Assembly (NCBI GenBank): GCA_963170055.1 | Contig: CAUJGJ010000227.1 | Coordinates: 5,001 to 17,500, forward strand | DNA from: Halisarca cf. caerulea | Taxonomy: Eukaryota; Porifera; Demospongiae; Chondrillida; Halisarcidae | DNA length: 12,500 nt | Reading direction: 5' to 3' | Part shown: one piece after another, positions 1 through 6,979 of the stretch | Layout: the number at the start of each line of letters is the position of its first letter | Position numbering within the stretch: the first letter of the stretch is position 1 | The notes under the pieces: generated by a model | Database searches by the model: none | What the model saw: the letters and a program-made list of their open reading frames with translations, nothing else | Told to the model about the DNA's origin: nothing | Position numbers and translations under genes: made by a program

Positions 1-125
1 CACTCACACGTATTCACACACGTACGCACACACACACACACGCACACACACACACATACACACACACAAACACACATGCACACATGCACAAATGCATGCA
101 CAATCACATGTGCTCACATGTACAC
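1..125. repeat. Imperfect CA/TG microsatellite
   Basis: The + strand is dominated by CA dinucleotides, interrupted by CG, TA and AA variants and by several ACATG/ATGC blocks. It ends where AT-rich sequence begins. No coding potential is seen. Confidence 0.9.
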
Positions 126-259
126 ACATTTAATTTTTAATTTAATTATTAGCTTTCAGTAATACAAGAGCTTTTTAATTAGAAAGACAGCTTAATAACA
201 TTAACCAAAATAGTCCATCTATATACGGTATTAATAATAATAGATTCTGAAGTTATACA
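126..259. other. AT-rich 3' flank of the HECT gene
   Basis: This is the sequence directly downstream (minus-strand sense) of the HECT stop codon. It is AT-rich and probably contains the 3' UTR. I found no canonical AATAAA on the minus strand. No other feature is seen. Confidence 0.4.
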
Positions 260-501
260 TTAAACACCGCCAAAGCCATCATTCCCTATGATCCCCATGA
301 CCATCGCTTCTTTAAAATCTTCATACACCGTGTACATGGTTGGAAGACGCAGGTGTAAGCCGCATGTGGAGGCAGTTGGCAAACGAGCTTCTCCATGTAG
401 AAAGAATAACTTAGGAGACGCTTCGAATCCTAATGGTGGTATAGAATCTGCATCACTGAAGAATACAAGGATGTCTTCAAGAGTGCACTCCACTTCATTA
501 T
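260..501 (-). CDS. Terminal exon of a G2E3-like HECT E3 ubiquitin ligase (partial)
   Basis: The exon encodes about 80 residues matching the C-terminal end of a HECT catalytic domain. It has the 'ADSIPPLGF' segment, then a 'FLHGEARLPTASTCGLHLRLP' type block, then a Tyr-x-x-Phe-Lys helix and the terminal 'GFGGV' tail. The catalytic Cys of the LPTASTC motif is encoded at 364-362; in this family it accepts ubiquitin from an E2 as a thioester. The region order and the TAA stop at 262-260 fit the natural protein end. The 5' edge is a splice acceptor (pyrimidine-rich tract then CAG at 504-502), so the exon starts in phase 1. An apparent upstream reading frame beginning with TTG is intronic. The closest family by memory is the G2/M phase-specific E3 ligase type (G2E3-like). 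No preceding exons were recognised between 502 and 1526. Whether the full gene is intact is unknown; the exon itself has no lesion. Confidence 0.8.
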
Positions 502-737
502 CTGCATACAAAAGGAAATAAGTTACAAATTAATGCAGAGATTGCACAGATACTAATAATATTTATAATATTTTCTTATATAAACTTGGTAGGCCATTAG
601 CAGAGGCTACTTCTATGGCCCCCAGTGTCTCACACACACAATCATATTAAATCAAATTCCAAGTTAGTTTAATTGGCGGCTGCAGTAGGTCATCTTCTCA
701 TTCATTCCCAAGTTGGTGGCAGGGGGGTGCAGGGAAA
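502..737. other. Putative intron or spacer, no gene recognised
   Basis: On the minus strand this would be the intron leading to the HECT exon. It is AT-rich with one short CA run near 632-641. I saw no exon with HECT-like sequence here. Confidence 0.35.
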
Positions 738-795
738 CAAGTAATTCGAGTTAAAAACTCGTGGGGGCTGCCGCCCCACGCACTCGAATCACTTG
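738..795. repeat. Hairpin-forming inverted repeat with nested GC-rich stem
   Basis: The outer arms are 13 bp (738-750 and 783-795, CAAGTAATTCGAG against CTCGAATCACTTG, one mismatch). Inside lies a second stem, CGTGGGG at 760-766 against CCCCACG at 774-780. The nested arrangement would form a long stem with an internal loop. It could be the tip of a foldback element or a structured RNA segment. No target-site duplication is obvious. Confidence 0.65.
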
Positions 796-860
796 CAAAG
801 CATTGAAGGGTAAGTGCACAGCTAAACAATCATAGAACATACTGTTCATTGTAACTGAAC

Positions 861-910
861 AATTGTTTTGAAAACAATTGCCATATTTGGCAATTGTTTT
901 CAAAACAATT
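861..910. repeat. 50-bp inverted repeat with perfect 23-bp arms
   Basis: The arms at 861-883 and 888-910 are exact reverse complements separated by a 4-nt loop (TATT). Each arm contains an internal odd palindrome (AATTGTTTT, one base, AAAACAATT), so both intra-arm and inter-arm hairpins are possible. This is the typical form of a minimal foldback insertion or a MITE remnant. No clear target-site duplication was found. Confidence 0.85.
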
Positions 911-992
911 CCTATAACTCATTCCTGTATAAATTCATACTTCTCTATTACAACTATATAAATTCTCTATTATAAGACTTTTCTTCAAATCC

Positions 993-996
<4 letters not shown>

Positions 997-1027
<31 letters not shown>
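997..1027. repeat. TA microsatellite
   Basis: About 15 uninterrupted TA units. It lies at the 3' side of the possible minus-strand SINE (1028-1175), where a simple-repeat tail is common. Confidence 0.95.
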
Positions 1028-1029
<2 letters not shown>

Positions 1030-1175
1030 GACGAGCGTTACACACGGAAGTCCAAATGAAAAAAATATAGGGGCTGCCTGTGGCAGCCCCTAAAAACTCC
1101 AGATGACACACAGGTGGGATGGTGTCCTCTCCGGGCCTCACAGCTTAACTTCCAGTGCTGACCTACTGAGCCACC
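1028..1175 (-). mobile_element. Possible tRNA-derived SINE
   Basis: Read on the minus strand, the segment opens with a Pol III A-box-like block, TGGCTCAGTAGG (1173-1162). It ends beside a TA simple-repeat tail (1027-997). A convincing B box is not visible; only a weak G-rich stretch lies at the expected distance. The segment also contains a 10-bp-arm hairpin at 1069-1091 and abuts a 14-base C run at 1180-1193. The call rests on A box plus tail architecture only. The alternative is unrelated intergenic sequence with a chance A-box match. Confidence 0.3.
1069..1091. repeat. Short GC-rich hairpin
   Basis: The arms AGGGGCTGCC (1069-1078) and GGCAGCCCCT (1082-1091) are perfect reverse complements with a 3-nt loop. 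The GGGGCTGCC core resembles the inner stem of the hairpin at 760-780, so the two may be related. Confidence 0.75.
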
Positions 1176-1179
1176 AACA

Positions 1180-1193
1180 CCCCCCCCCCCCCC
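1180..1193. repeat. Homopolymer C14
   Basis: A run of 14 C residues. It is mutable and prone to sequencing error. Confidence 0.95.
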
Positions 1194-1526
1194 AAACTAG
1201 ATTAACATAATGACAAACCTTCACATTCATCCAAAACCCGACCCCCTGAATGCAGCCCAACTGAACTGCACATGGGTTTACATTGCTAGCATTTAGGTAC
1301 ACATGCATGCAATGCCATATGCATTGGTACAGTATTGTTATATATTATAATCATTATTGTAGTATTAAATATGATAATATATATAATTGTAAAATTAAAC
1401 AATACACACAATAAAATAATTATCAATACCAAAAAAGCCTGGAATAGTTGTGCAATAGGGTTAACGTAACAGTTACACTCCACTACTTTCGATAGTTATT
1501 CTCTTAATATGTGCACAAAGCAAATA
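1194..1526. other. AT-rich stretch without recognised gene
   Basis: This lies downstream (minus-strand sense) of the integrase stop codon. Open frames here encode Ile/Tyr/Asn-rich low-complexity strings that follow from base composition. It may hold the 3' UTR and one end of the integrase element, but no matching terminal repeat was found. Confidence 0.4.
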
Positions 1527-3061
1527 TTATGCACCATGCAAGTGAACAAATGACTTGGCAATAGCCAGCTGTGTGATCATCTCCTGCCTGGAAAAGAGAT
1601 CAGTATCCACATCAGACAGCAAGTCTTTCAACTCAAGCTTCTGAGAATCAGTCAACATGTCTGGATCTTCTGGTACCACAACTATATTTTCATCATCCGT
1701 GGGAACTGGTCCCTCCCAGTCAATGCCATAGCTTTGCCAATCGAACTAACAATGTACACAAAAGATGAAAATGATAAGGGAATTTGCCACTGCTGGACAA
1801 GTGCATGGTACTAATGCATGCTTCCTAATTTGAGGTATTACACTCAACTCACATCCAGGCCAGAAAGTACATCATCATCTGCTTCTGCAATACTGTGAAA
1901 TCCCAAGATCCAAAGTTGCTGTGGACTTCTGTTACCTTCAGTTCGTACCTTGTGATGTGCCCAACCTGTCCTAAACATATCTAAGTGGTTCTGAATTACA
2001 GGTAAAAAAACAAAATGCAATGCATACAAATCCAATGGATCGGTGACATCAAGGAGATTCAATTCCTCCAGATAGTAGAAGAAGTAATAGAAGAAAGAAA
2101 TACATCCATTGAAGAGATCCCTCCACAAACGCTCTATACGCTGATTGTGGGTGCTCCTACCAGTAATGACACTGTGGCGTTGCGAGCCACGTGCTGGGTG
2201 CTCCAGCATGAACTCTGCAACCTTGATGTTTTCTCCACCATGGTCCATTCTGACTCGCAGCGGCAGCCCATATTCATCAATGGCACCTAAATAGGCATTG
2301 AGTACAGTCTCAGCACGATTATTTGCTGCAGCCTTTAGAAACACAATCAAGCAGCTGAACCCATCTATGCCTCCATGGATCACAAGTCTCCAACGAATTA
2401 ACTTGTGGTAGCCATCTATATGCCACAATGCATTTGCAGACTCCACAGAATATACACGGCGATGTAGAACAGACCTGCATCGTGAAACAATGCCTGAAGG
2501 GTCCACCCTATGTAGCGAAGCCCGAATCTTTTCCCTCTGGATACGAATCCCTCTTGCTCGTAAACGCCCACTCACAGTCTTTTCACCACATTGCGGAAAC
2601 AGAACAGTAATATCTCTAACAATCCTATCAAGTTCCTGTTCATCCATGATTGTATATCTCACAGAGGATAGCCCATACTCGTTTATACGTCTCTCTACTG
2701 TCTTTCTTGAGCAGGTGAACATGTTACTGATATCATTAATCCTGAAACCTTGCTCAATCAGATACTCCAACTGGTTTTTCCCTAGAGGTACCCTTGGTCT
2801 ACCACCTTTGCGAAGACCTCTGCTCTCTGTGTCTTGTGTCATCAGCTGGACTAAAAGCCTCAAGGATGAGAAGGCAGGAGTGGTTACTGCATTGGAAATC
2901 ACAAGAACAAAAAAATATAGGGCATTTTCTGACAATTCCAGAAGGTAATCTCTCGTGCTCTCATCACAGGTTTGATACACTTCCAGAATTGTTTCCAAAA
3001 CATCTCGAACAAAGTGGATAACTCTTTCCTCGATATCATCTGCTTGACTCTGAGACGCCAT
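1527..3061 (-). CDS. Two-exon DDE integrase/transposase (rve fold)
   Basis: Joining exon 1 (3061-1853) and exon 2 (1745-1527) across a 107-bp GT..AG intron, both junctions in phase 0, gives 475 residues. I chose the ATG at 3061-3059 because the open frame upstream is only translated satellite repeat. Residues about 1-85 look helical. A GRPR motif (about 87-90) is followed by a helix-turn-helix (about 93-130) and a second HTH-like block (about 135-185). The RNase H-like catalytic core runs from about 203 to 385. Its putative acidic triad is D216 (in WHIDGYH), D273 (in RMDHGGEN) and E310 (in NQRIERLW), with 36 residues between D273 and E310. Exon 2 restores the family-like tail (YGIDWEGPVP, then an acidic stretch). 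Without splicing the frame would end five codons after the core in intron sequence. No stops or frameshifts are present, so the copy may be recent. It would cut and join DNA in the nucleus. The family is the eukaryotic integrase-core type common in sponges, cnidarians and fish; an IS3EU-like assignment is possible but unproven. Confidence 0.85.
1746..1852 (-). other. Intron of the integrase gene
   Basis: The donor is GTGAGT at 1852-1847. The acceptor is TTGTTAG ending at 1746, preceded by a T-rich tract. Its 107 bp contains in-frame stops, and removing it joins two phase-0 exons whose products both fit one protein family. Confidence 0.8.
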
Positions 3062-3167
3062 TAATTTTTTAATCACTACATACAGAAGATCGGACTGTGG
3101 CCAAAAACTACAAAATTTATACCCTAGACTTGTTTCAAGTTTCAGTGGTAACCGCAAACAAGGTATG
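3062..3167 (-). promoter_or_regulatory. Likely 5' UTR or promoter-proximal region of the integrase gene
   Basis: These 106 bp separate the chosen ATG from the 14-bp repeat array. The stretch stays open in the integrase frame, so an N-terminal extension cannot be excluded. No TATA box at a convincing position was seen. Confidence 0.3.
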
Positions 3168-3540
3168 CAAATCGATTTTGGTAAATCGATCTTGCAGGAA
3201 CGATTTAGCTGTAAGAAAATCGATTTTGGCGAATCGGTTTTGGTAAATCGATTTTGGTGAATCGATTTTGGTAAATCGATCTTGCAGGAACGATTTAGAC
3301 TAGCTGTAAGAAAATCGATTTTGGAGAATCGATTTTGGTAAATCGATTTTGGTGAATCGATTTTGGTAAATCGATTTTGGCGAATCGATTTTGGTAAATC
3401 GATTTTGCAGGAACGATTTAGCTGTAGACAAATCGATTTTGGCGAATCGATTTTAGTAAATCGATTTTGCAGGAACGATTTAGCTGTAGACAAATCGATT
3501 TTGGCGAATCGATTATGGTAAATCGATTTTGCAGAAACGG
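3168..3540. repeat. Tandem array of 14-bp units with AATCGATT palindrome core
   Basis: About 20 units of the form AATCGATTTTGGTA / AATCGATTTTGGCG follow each other, most containing the self-complementary core AATCGATT. At four places the run is broken by a longer spacer, GCAGGAACGATTTAGCTGTA, giving a higher-order period. Since 14 is not a multiple of 3, 42 bp encode a repeating 14-residue string in the integrase frame; I read this as an accidental extension. The location just upstream of the integrase start suggests a subterminal array of protein-binding sites, as many cut-and-paste transposons carry, but a plain minisatellite is possible. Confidence 0.85.
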
Positions 3541-3695
3541 TTTCGTTCATCTCGCGTGTTGGCTAGGTTTTGTCGCATTCGGCATTCCATAAATGCTGTG
3601 CTAAAGGTCAATGCACCAACCAGCATTGCAGCCTCCTCAGGACAGCCTACTAGAGATAGCTGTATCATGACATGAAGTATGCTTAGTGCATCGTA
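3513..3695 (-). CDS. Short open frame of unknown nature (possible exon)
   Basis: A frame of 60 codons without an initial ATG reads a mixed-composition peptide (segments such as QLSLVGCPEEAAMLVGALTF and STAFMECRMRQNLANTRDE), then runs into the 14-bp repeat array and stops. An ACAG that could act as acceptor ends at 3660. The composition looks more protein-like than neighbouring frames, but I recognise no family. It may be an upstream exon of the integrase element, part of a host gene, or chance. Confidence 0.2.
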   Translation of the reverse strand, partial: YDALSILHVMIQLSLVGCPEEAAMLVGALTFSTAFMECRMRQNLANTRDERNRFCKIDLP

Positions 3696-3850
3696 TCATC
3701 TGTAGAAATATCGCAATTAATACATGATATATCGTGAGTATCGTGGCAGGACTATTACATAGACCCCTAGATCTTGGCACTTTACAGCATTCAGAGTGGC
3801 TGATAGAGTAGACTGGGCTTTGTCCTATAGCATCAATACATAAATCCTCT

Positions 3851-3870
3851 GTATATGTGTGTGTGTGTGT

Positions 3871-3920
<50 letters not shown>

Positions 3921-3983
3921 GTGTGCGTGCGCTTGTGCATGTGTGTGTGTGTGCATGTGTGAGTATGTGTGTGTGTACACGTG
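3851..3983. repeat. GT microsatellite
   Basis: A long GT run with a few TC, GC and CAT interruptions. It produces spurious His-Thr-rich frames on the minus strand. It sits about 120 bp beyond the truncated 3' end of the eIF5B pseudogene. Confidence 0.95.
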
Positions 3984-4105
3984 CATGTACAAATGGTACA
4001 ATGATAAGGCCTTCATGAAACTTGAATAGACACACTATGATAGTAGCCGTATTCACATTGAAATGCAAAGTTTACCAAACCTTTAGTATTTTAATTGCTT
4101 CTTTT

Positions 4106-5365
4106 TCAATTTTGTAACCTCAGTAAAGTTTTGTGCATAAACTCAGCCTCAGTCATGCACTGCATGTACTTGCATACTTTCAGAGGCTCCATGTCTTCAG
4201 GAGATGATGCCACAAACAAAGGAGTACCAGCTAGTGCCTTTTCCAGTTCTTTCCCTGTTAACTTGATGCCCTGAGCTCCAGCCAACAACTTAATATGTTG
4301 GATGTATGTATTCTATATAGGGAGGAAGTATGCAATGCTCCACCTTACACTCAGGAAAAGCTCTAGGAAGACAATCTACCCTAACCCTGAGCTCCCTCAG
4401 TGGTTGTGGGGCTAGTGATGCTTGAATTAGAGTGGTAAAAGGTCCATCAACGCCACACAACACAATAGTACCCTATCTCCTTCTTTCAGGAAACCATTCC
4501 TCAAGATAACATCAATTGTCATTCCAAGACCGCTTATTGCCTTCACCTAAAAAGAACATTAGGTGACAAAAAACACTAAAAGGAATACCCAAGGACTCCT
4601 CTTACCTCAAGTACATGCATGGCATTCCAAATCCTCTGAGAACTGCAATTGTTGAAGCAGATGTTTCTGGCATACAGTTTGTCAGGAGGGTCATCAGGTC
4701 TCCCATCCCATCACCAGACATGGCTGATGTGGGACACACTGGAATGTACTCTTTGAAGTTCACTTTATTCCAGAACAGAGAAACATTCAGCTCCTGTGCA
4801 ATCAAAAGGTGAAAGATATTTACAGAGCACCAACGTCTCCACAAACAATTGGTCTTACTTGCTCAGCAAACTGAACAATTACTTACTGATAAAGCTCTTC
4901 AAACTGAGAAGAGGCTACAACTTTCTGCTCCTTCAAGTTGTCACGGATACCAAGAGATGGGCTTCGTTTCCAGTGTGAATAAAAAGACAGCAAGCCATTA
5001 CACATGGTACCTTATCAAAAATCTTTGTTTTTCCAGTGTCAACATGTCCCAATACACAGACCACAGGTGACCTGAACACTCACTGCCCTCTTCACTTGAT
5101 GTACTTTCTTCCTCAACTTCCAAATCTCTCACTTCTGATGTCACTTTGTCCATTTCCATTGTTTTGTCTTCTGTGGACAACATGGCAGATGTCCATGATA
5201 GTTTATCTACTGAGAGGTCTTCAGTGGCAGGGGACTCCTTCTTGTTCTCCCCATCATCCTCCCCACCACTTACACTCTCTACTTCATCCCACTTTTCTAC
5301 AACATGGCTGTCATCATCTAACACCTCCCAGTCTTCTATCACATCAGATGATTCCTTCACTTCAT
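4106..5365 (-). pseudogene. EIF5B: Degenerate eIF5B (translation initiation factor 5B) pseudogene
   Basis: Blocks of eIF5B appear in order on the minus strand: an acidic linker (5365-5084, with EDWEVLDDD), the P-loop exon (5071-5011, [18 protein letters not shown]), the segment after the G4 motif (4975-4859, WKRSP to FAEQ), the G5 region (4793-4606, PTSAMSGDGMG), the start of domain II (4546 to about 4380, [15 protein letters not shown] then GVDGP, PQPLRELRVR) and an AQGIKLTGKELEKALAG block (near 4280). eIF5B is the GTPase that joins ribosomal subunits. This copy cannot do that. More than 100 residues including switch I, DTPGHE and NKID are missing between 5011 and 4975; there is a TAA inside the conserved FEE..FAEQ block (4885-4883); the 188-nt exon 4793-4606 is out of phase; another frameshift lies near 4466; and domains III and IV are absent. 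Introns of 65 and 59 bp remain, so it is not a processed retrocopy. Identity is confident; dead status is very likely unless the assembly is wrong. Confidence 0.85.
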
Positions 5366-5944
5366 CTAAGATCATTAGAAGAAAACAGTACATACTTTTA
5401 ATTTCCATGCCTTCAAGCATCTCTCACAAAGCTTGCATCCACAAGCCAATTGGACTAGTACACCTTTGCACTAATGCATCCGAATCATAAGCTTCTCCAA
5501 CAAGACGCACACCAGAAGAGTGCATGCACACATATCCGCAACAAGCCCTTCTGTGTGTGTGTGTATGTACCAGGGAAGTCACTATAGTACAGTACAGTGT
5601 ATAAAAGAAGACGATAACATTCCTTGTCCCTTTGCGTTAAGCAAAATATCCGTTAGTGGTTTTCTGTGTGAGTTTAACATTTTCTGATTATCACTTGGTT
5701 TTGTTTGACGGTTTCCGGTTCAAATGTCAACAGTTTCGGTTGACTGCTCAGCTACTCAGCAGTGAAGTCTGCAGATTTCTTGCATTTTAGTATTTTGCAG
5801 AGGACAAAATGAGATACAAAGACAATAATTCATATATGATAAGAACTGTCTTCAAGAGTTCAACTGGTTAACGGCTCAGAAGATCGCAACTTTCATGTAG
5901 GCGAGGCGGTGAACGTGAAGATCAAATCGCTGCAGGATATGTGG
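5366..5944. other. Spacer with weak TATA-like site and a small open frame
   Basis: This contains a short GT run (about 5553-5566) and a TATAAAAG at 5600-5607 on the + strand. A + strand frame from 5843 reads a protein-like peptide (RNFHVGEAVNVKIKSLQD) before running into the G-rich minisatellite and stopping at 6014-6016. No family is recognised for the frame. The minus-strand part next to 5366 is probably the intron upstream of the eIF5B acidic exon (acceptor CTTAG ending at 5366). Confidence 0.3.
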
Positions 5945-6290
5945 GTTGGGCTCTACCAGGCTGGGTGTGTAGGGTGGGTTGGGCTGGGTCAGGTCAGGTC
6001 AGGTCAGGCTGGGTGAGTAGGGTGGGTTGAGGCTGGGTTGGGTCGGATCAGGCTGGGTGTATATAGGGTGGGTTGGTCTGGGTTGGGTCGGGCCAGGCTG
6101 GGTGTGTATGGTGGGTTGGGCTGGGTCAGGCTGGGTGTGTAGGGTGGGTTGGGCTGGGTCAGGCTGGGTGTGTAGGGTGGGTTGGGTTGGGTTGGACCTT
6201 GTCAGGCTGGGTGTGTAGGGTGGGTGGGCCGGGTCAGGCTGGGTATGTAGAGTGGGTTGGTTAGCTGTTCTGGGCCAGGTCAGGCTGAGA
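5945..6290 (+). repeat. 33-bp G-rich minisatellite with G-quadruplex motifs
   Basis: About nine to ten units of a 33-bp sequence built from GGGTGGGTTGGGCTGGG, then TCAGGCTGGGTGTGT. Exact 33-bp spacing is visible between 6121 and 6154. Each unit has four GGG runs with loops of 1-2 nt, the classic compact G-quadruplex pattern, all on the + strand. Because 33 is divisible by 3, the array translates as an 11-residue repeat in every frame; these are not genes. Confidence 0.9.
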
Positions 6291-6979
6291 CTCACATTAC
6301 AAGACTACATAGCCATCAACGGACCACTATCCAGATAAAAATACACAGAAAATACAACAAAATGGATAGCAATGTTATTATGTTATATTAGATGTGCTAA
6401 CCTTTGCCATGAAACCCACTACACACCAGCAAAGTTGCTGGTGAACACAAAAATATTTGTGGCACTACATTTAGAGGATTTCACCTGCTCTTAATCTCCA
6501 TGGTGAGAGGCAGGCTATTGTACAAAAATGAGTATACCAGCAGACGTTCTGTGCACCACTCAATGTAGAGAGAACCAAGGCAGTCACCAGAAAATAAAGA
6601 GCAACACACATCAATGAAGTGAGTGCCATTTGTAGCTAAACATTATTTCCTTATGTACATTCTACTGCTGCACTAAAATCATCTTAGTGTTGCAGTAGCA
6701 AAAGATTTTGTTCACCAAAGGCAGTGGAAGCATAGATCTTTGGTTGAAGTGCATTGCTACCACATTTGCTGAGCTTGCTAGACTTCAAAGTGCATGGGTG
6801 TAAACAATTATTACTTTACACCCAATCAAATCTTCTGTCACCAATCACAGACACTAGAAGATCACCACAGTGTGTGTAGAACTGAGCAGAATTGTTTTAC
6901 AATGGCTGAATATGGAATGGCTGGGGATTTTAAGCACGACACATCGCCGCTCTACTGCTCTTTAGTGACTTTCCTGCAC
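6291..6979. other. Unique spacer with two hairpins and one stray minisatellite unit
   Basis: No gene is recognised. It holds a 9-bp-arm hairpin (6424-6443), a 15-bp-arm hairpin with one mismatch (6662-6698), and a single copy of the downstream 22/23-bp repeat near 6550-6575. A short + strand frame beginning with ATG at 6903 (MAEYGMAGDF...) reads into the minisatellite; nothing else supports it. Confidence 0.4.
6662..6698. repeat. Hairpin with 15-bp arms
   Basis: CTACTGCTGCACTAA (6662-6676) pairs with TTAGTGTTGCAGTAG (6684-6698), with one mismatch and a 7-nt loop. It may be a small foldback remnant. Confidence 0.7.

Noticed and set aside
1286..1483. Hydrophobic 65-residue minus-strand frame
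   Set aside because: It is an Ile/Phe/Asn/Tyr-rich product of AT-rich DNA with no initiation context or homology.
2015..3021. Plus-strand frames opposite the integrase (up to 152 codons)
   Set aside because: They are antisense shadows of the conserved integrase exon and carry no recognisable motif.
3062..3550. N-terminal extension of the integrase by about 160 residues
   Set aside because: Most of it is the 14-bp repeat array read in frame as a periodic Lys/Ile/Asn/Arg/Ser string; the ATG at 3061 starts a normal-looking protein.
3637..4068. His/Thr-rich minus-strand frames
   Set aside because: They translate the GT microsatellite.
5036..5490. Plus-strand Ser/Thr-rich frames of 114-121 codons
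   Set aside because: They are antisense to the acidic eIF5B linker, whose GAA/GAT-rich codons read as TTC/ATC and Ser-rich strings on the other strand.
5999..6295. Pro/Gln/His/Thr-rich (minus) and Gly/Trp/Val-rich (plus) frames
   Set aside because: They are translations of the 33-bp minisatellite, whose length divisible by three keeps every frame open.
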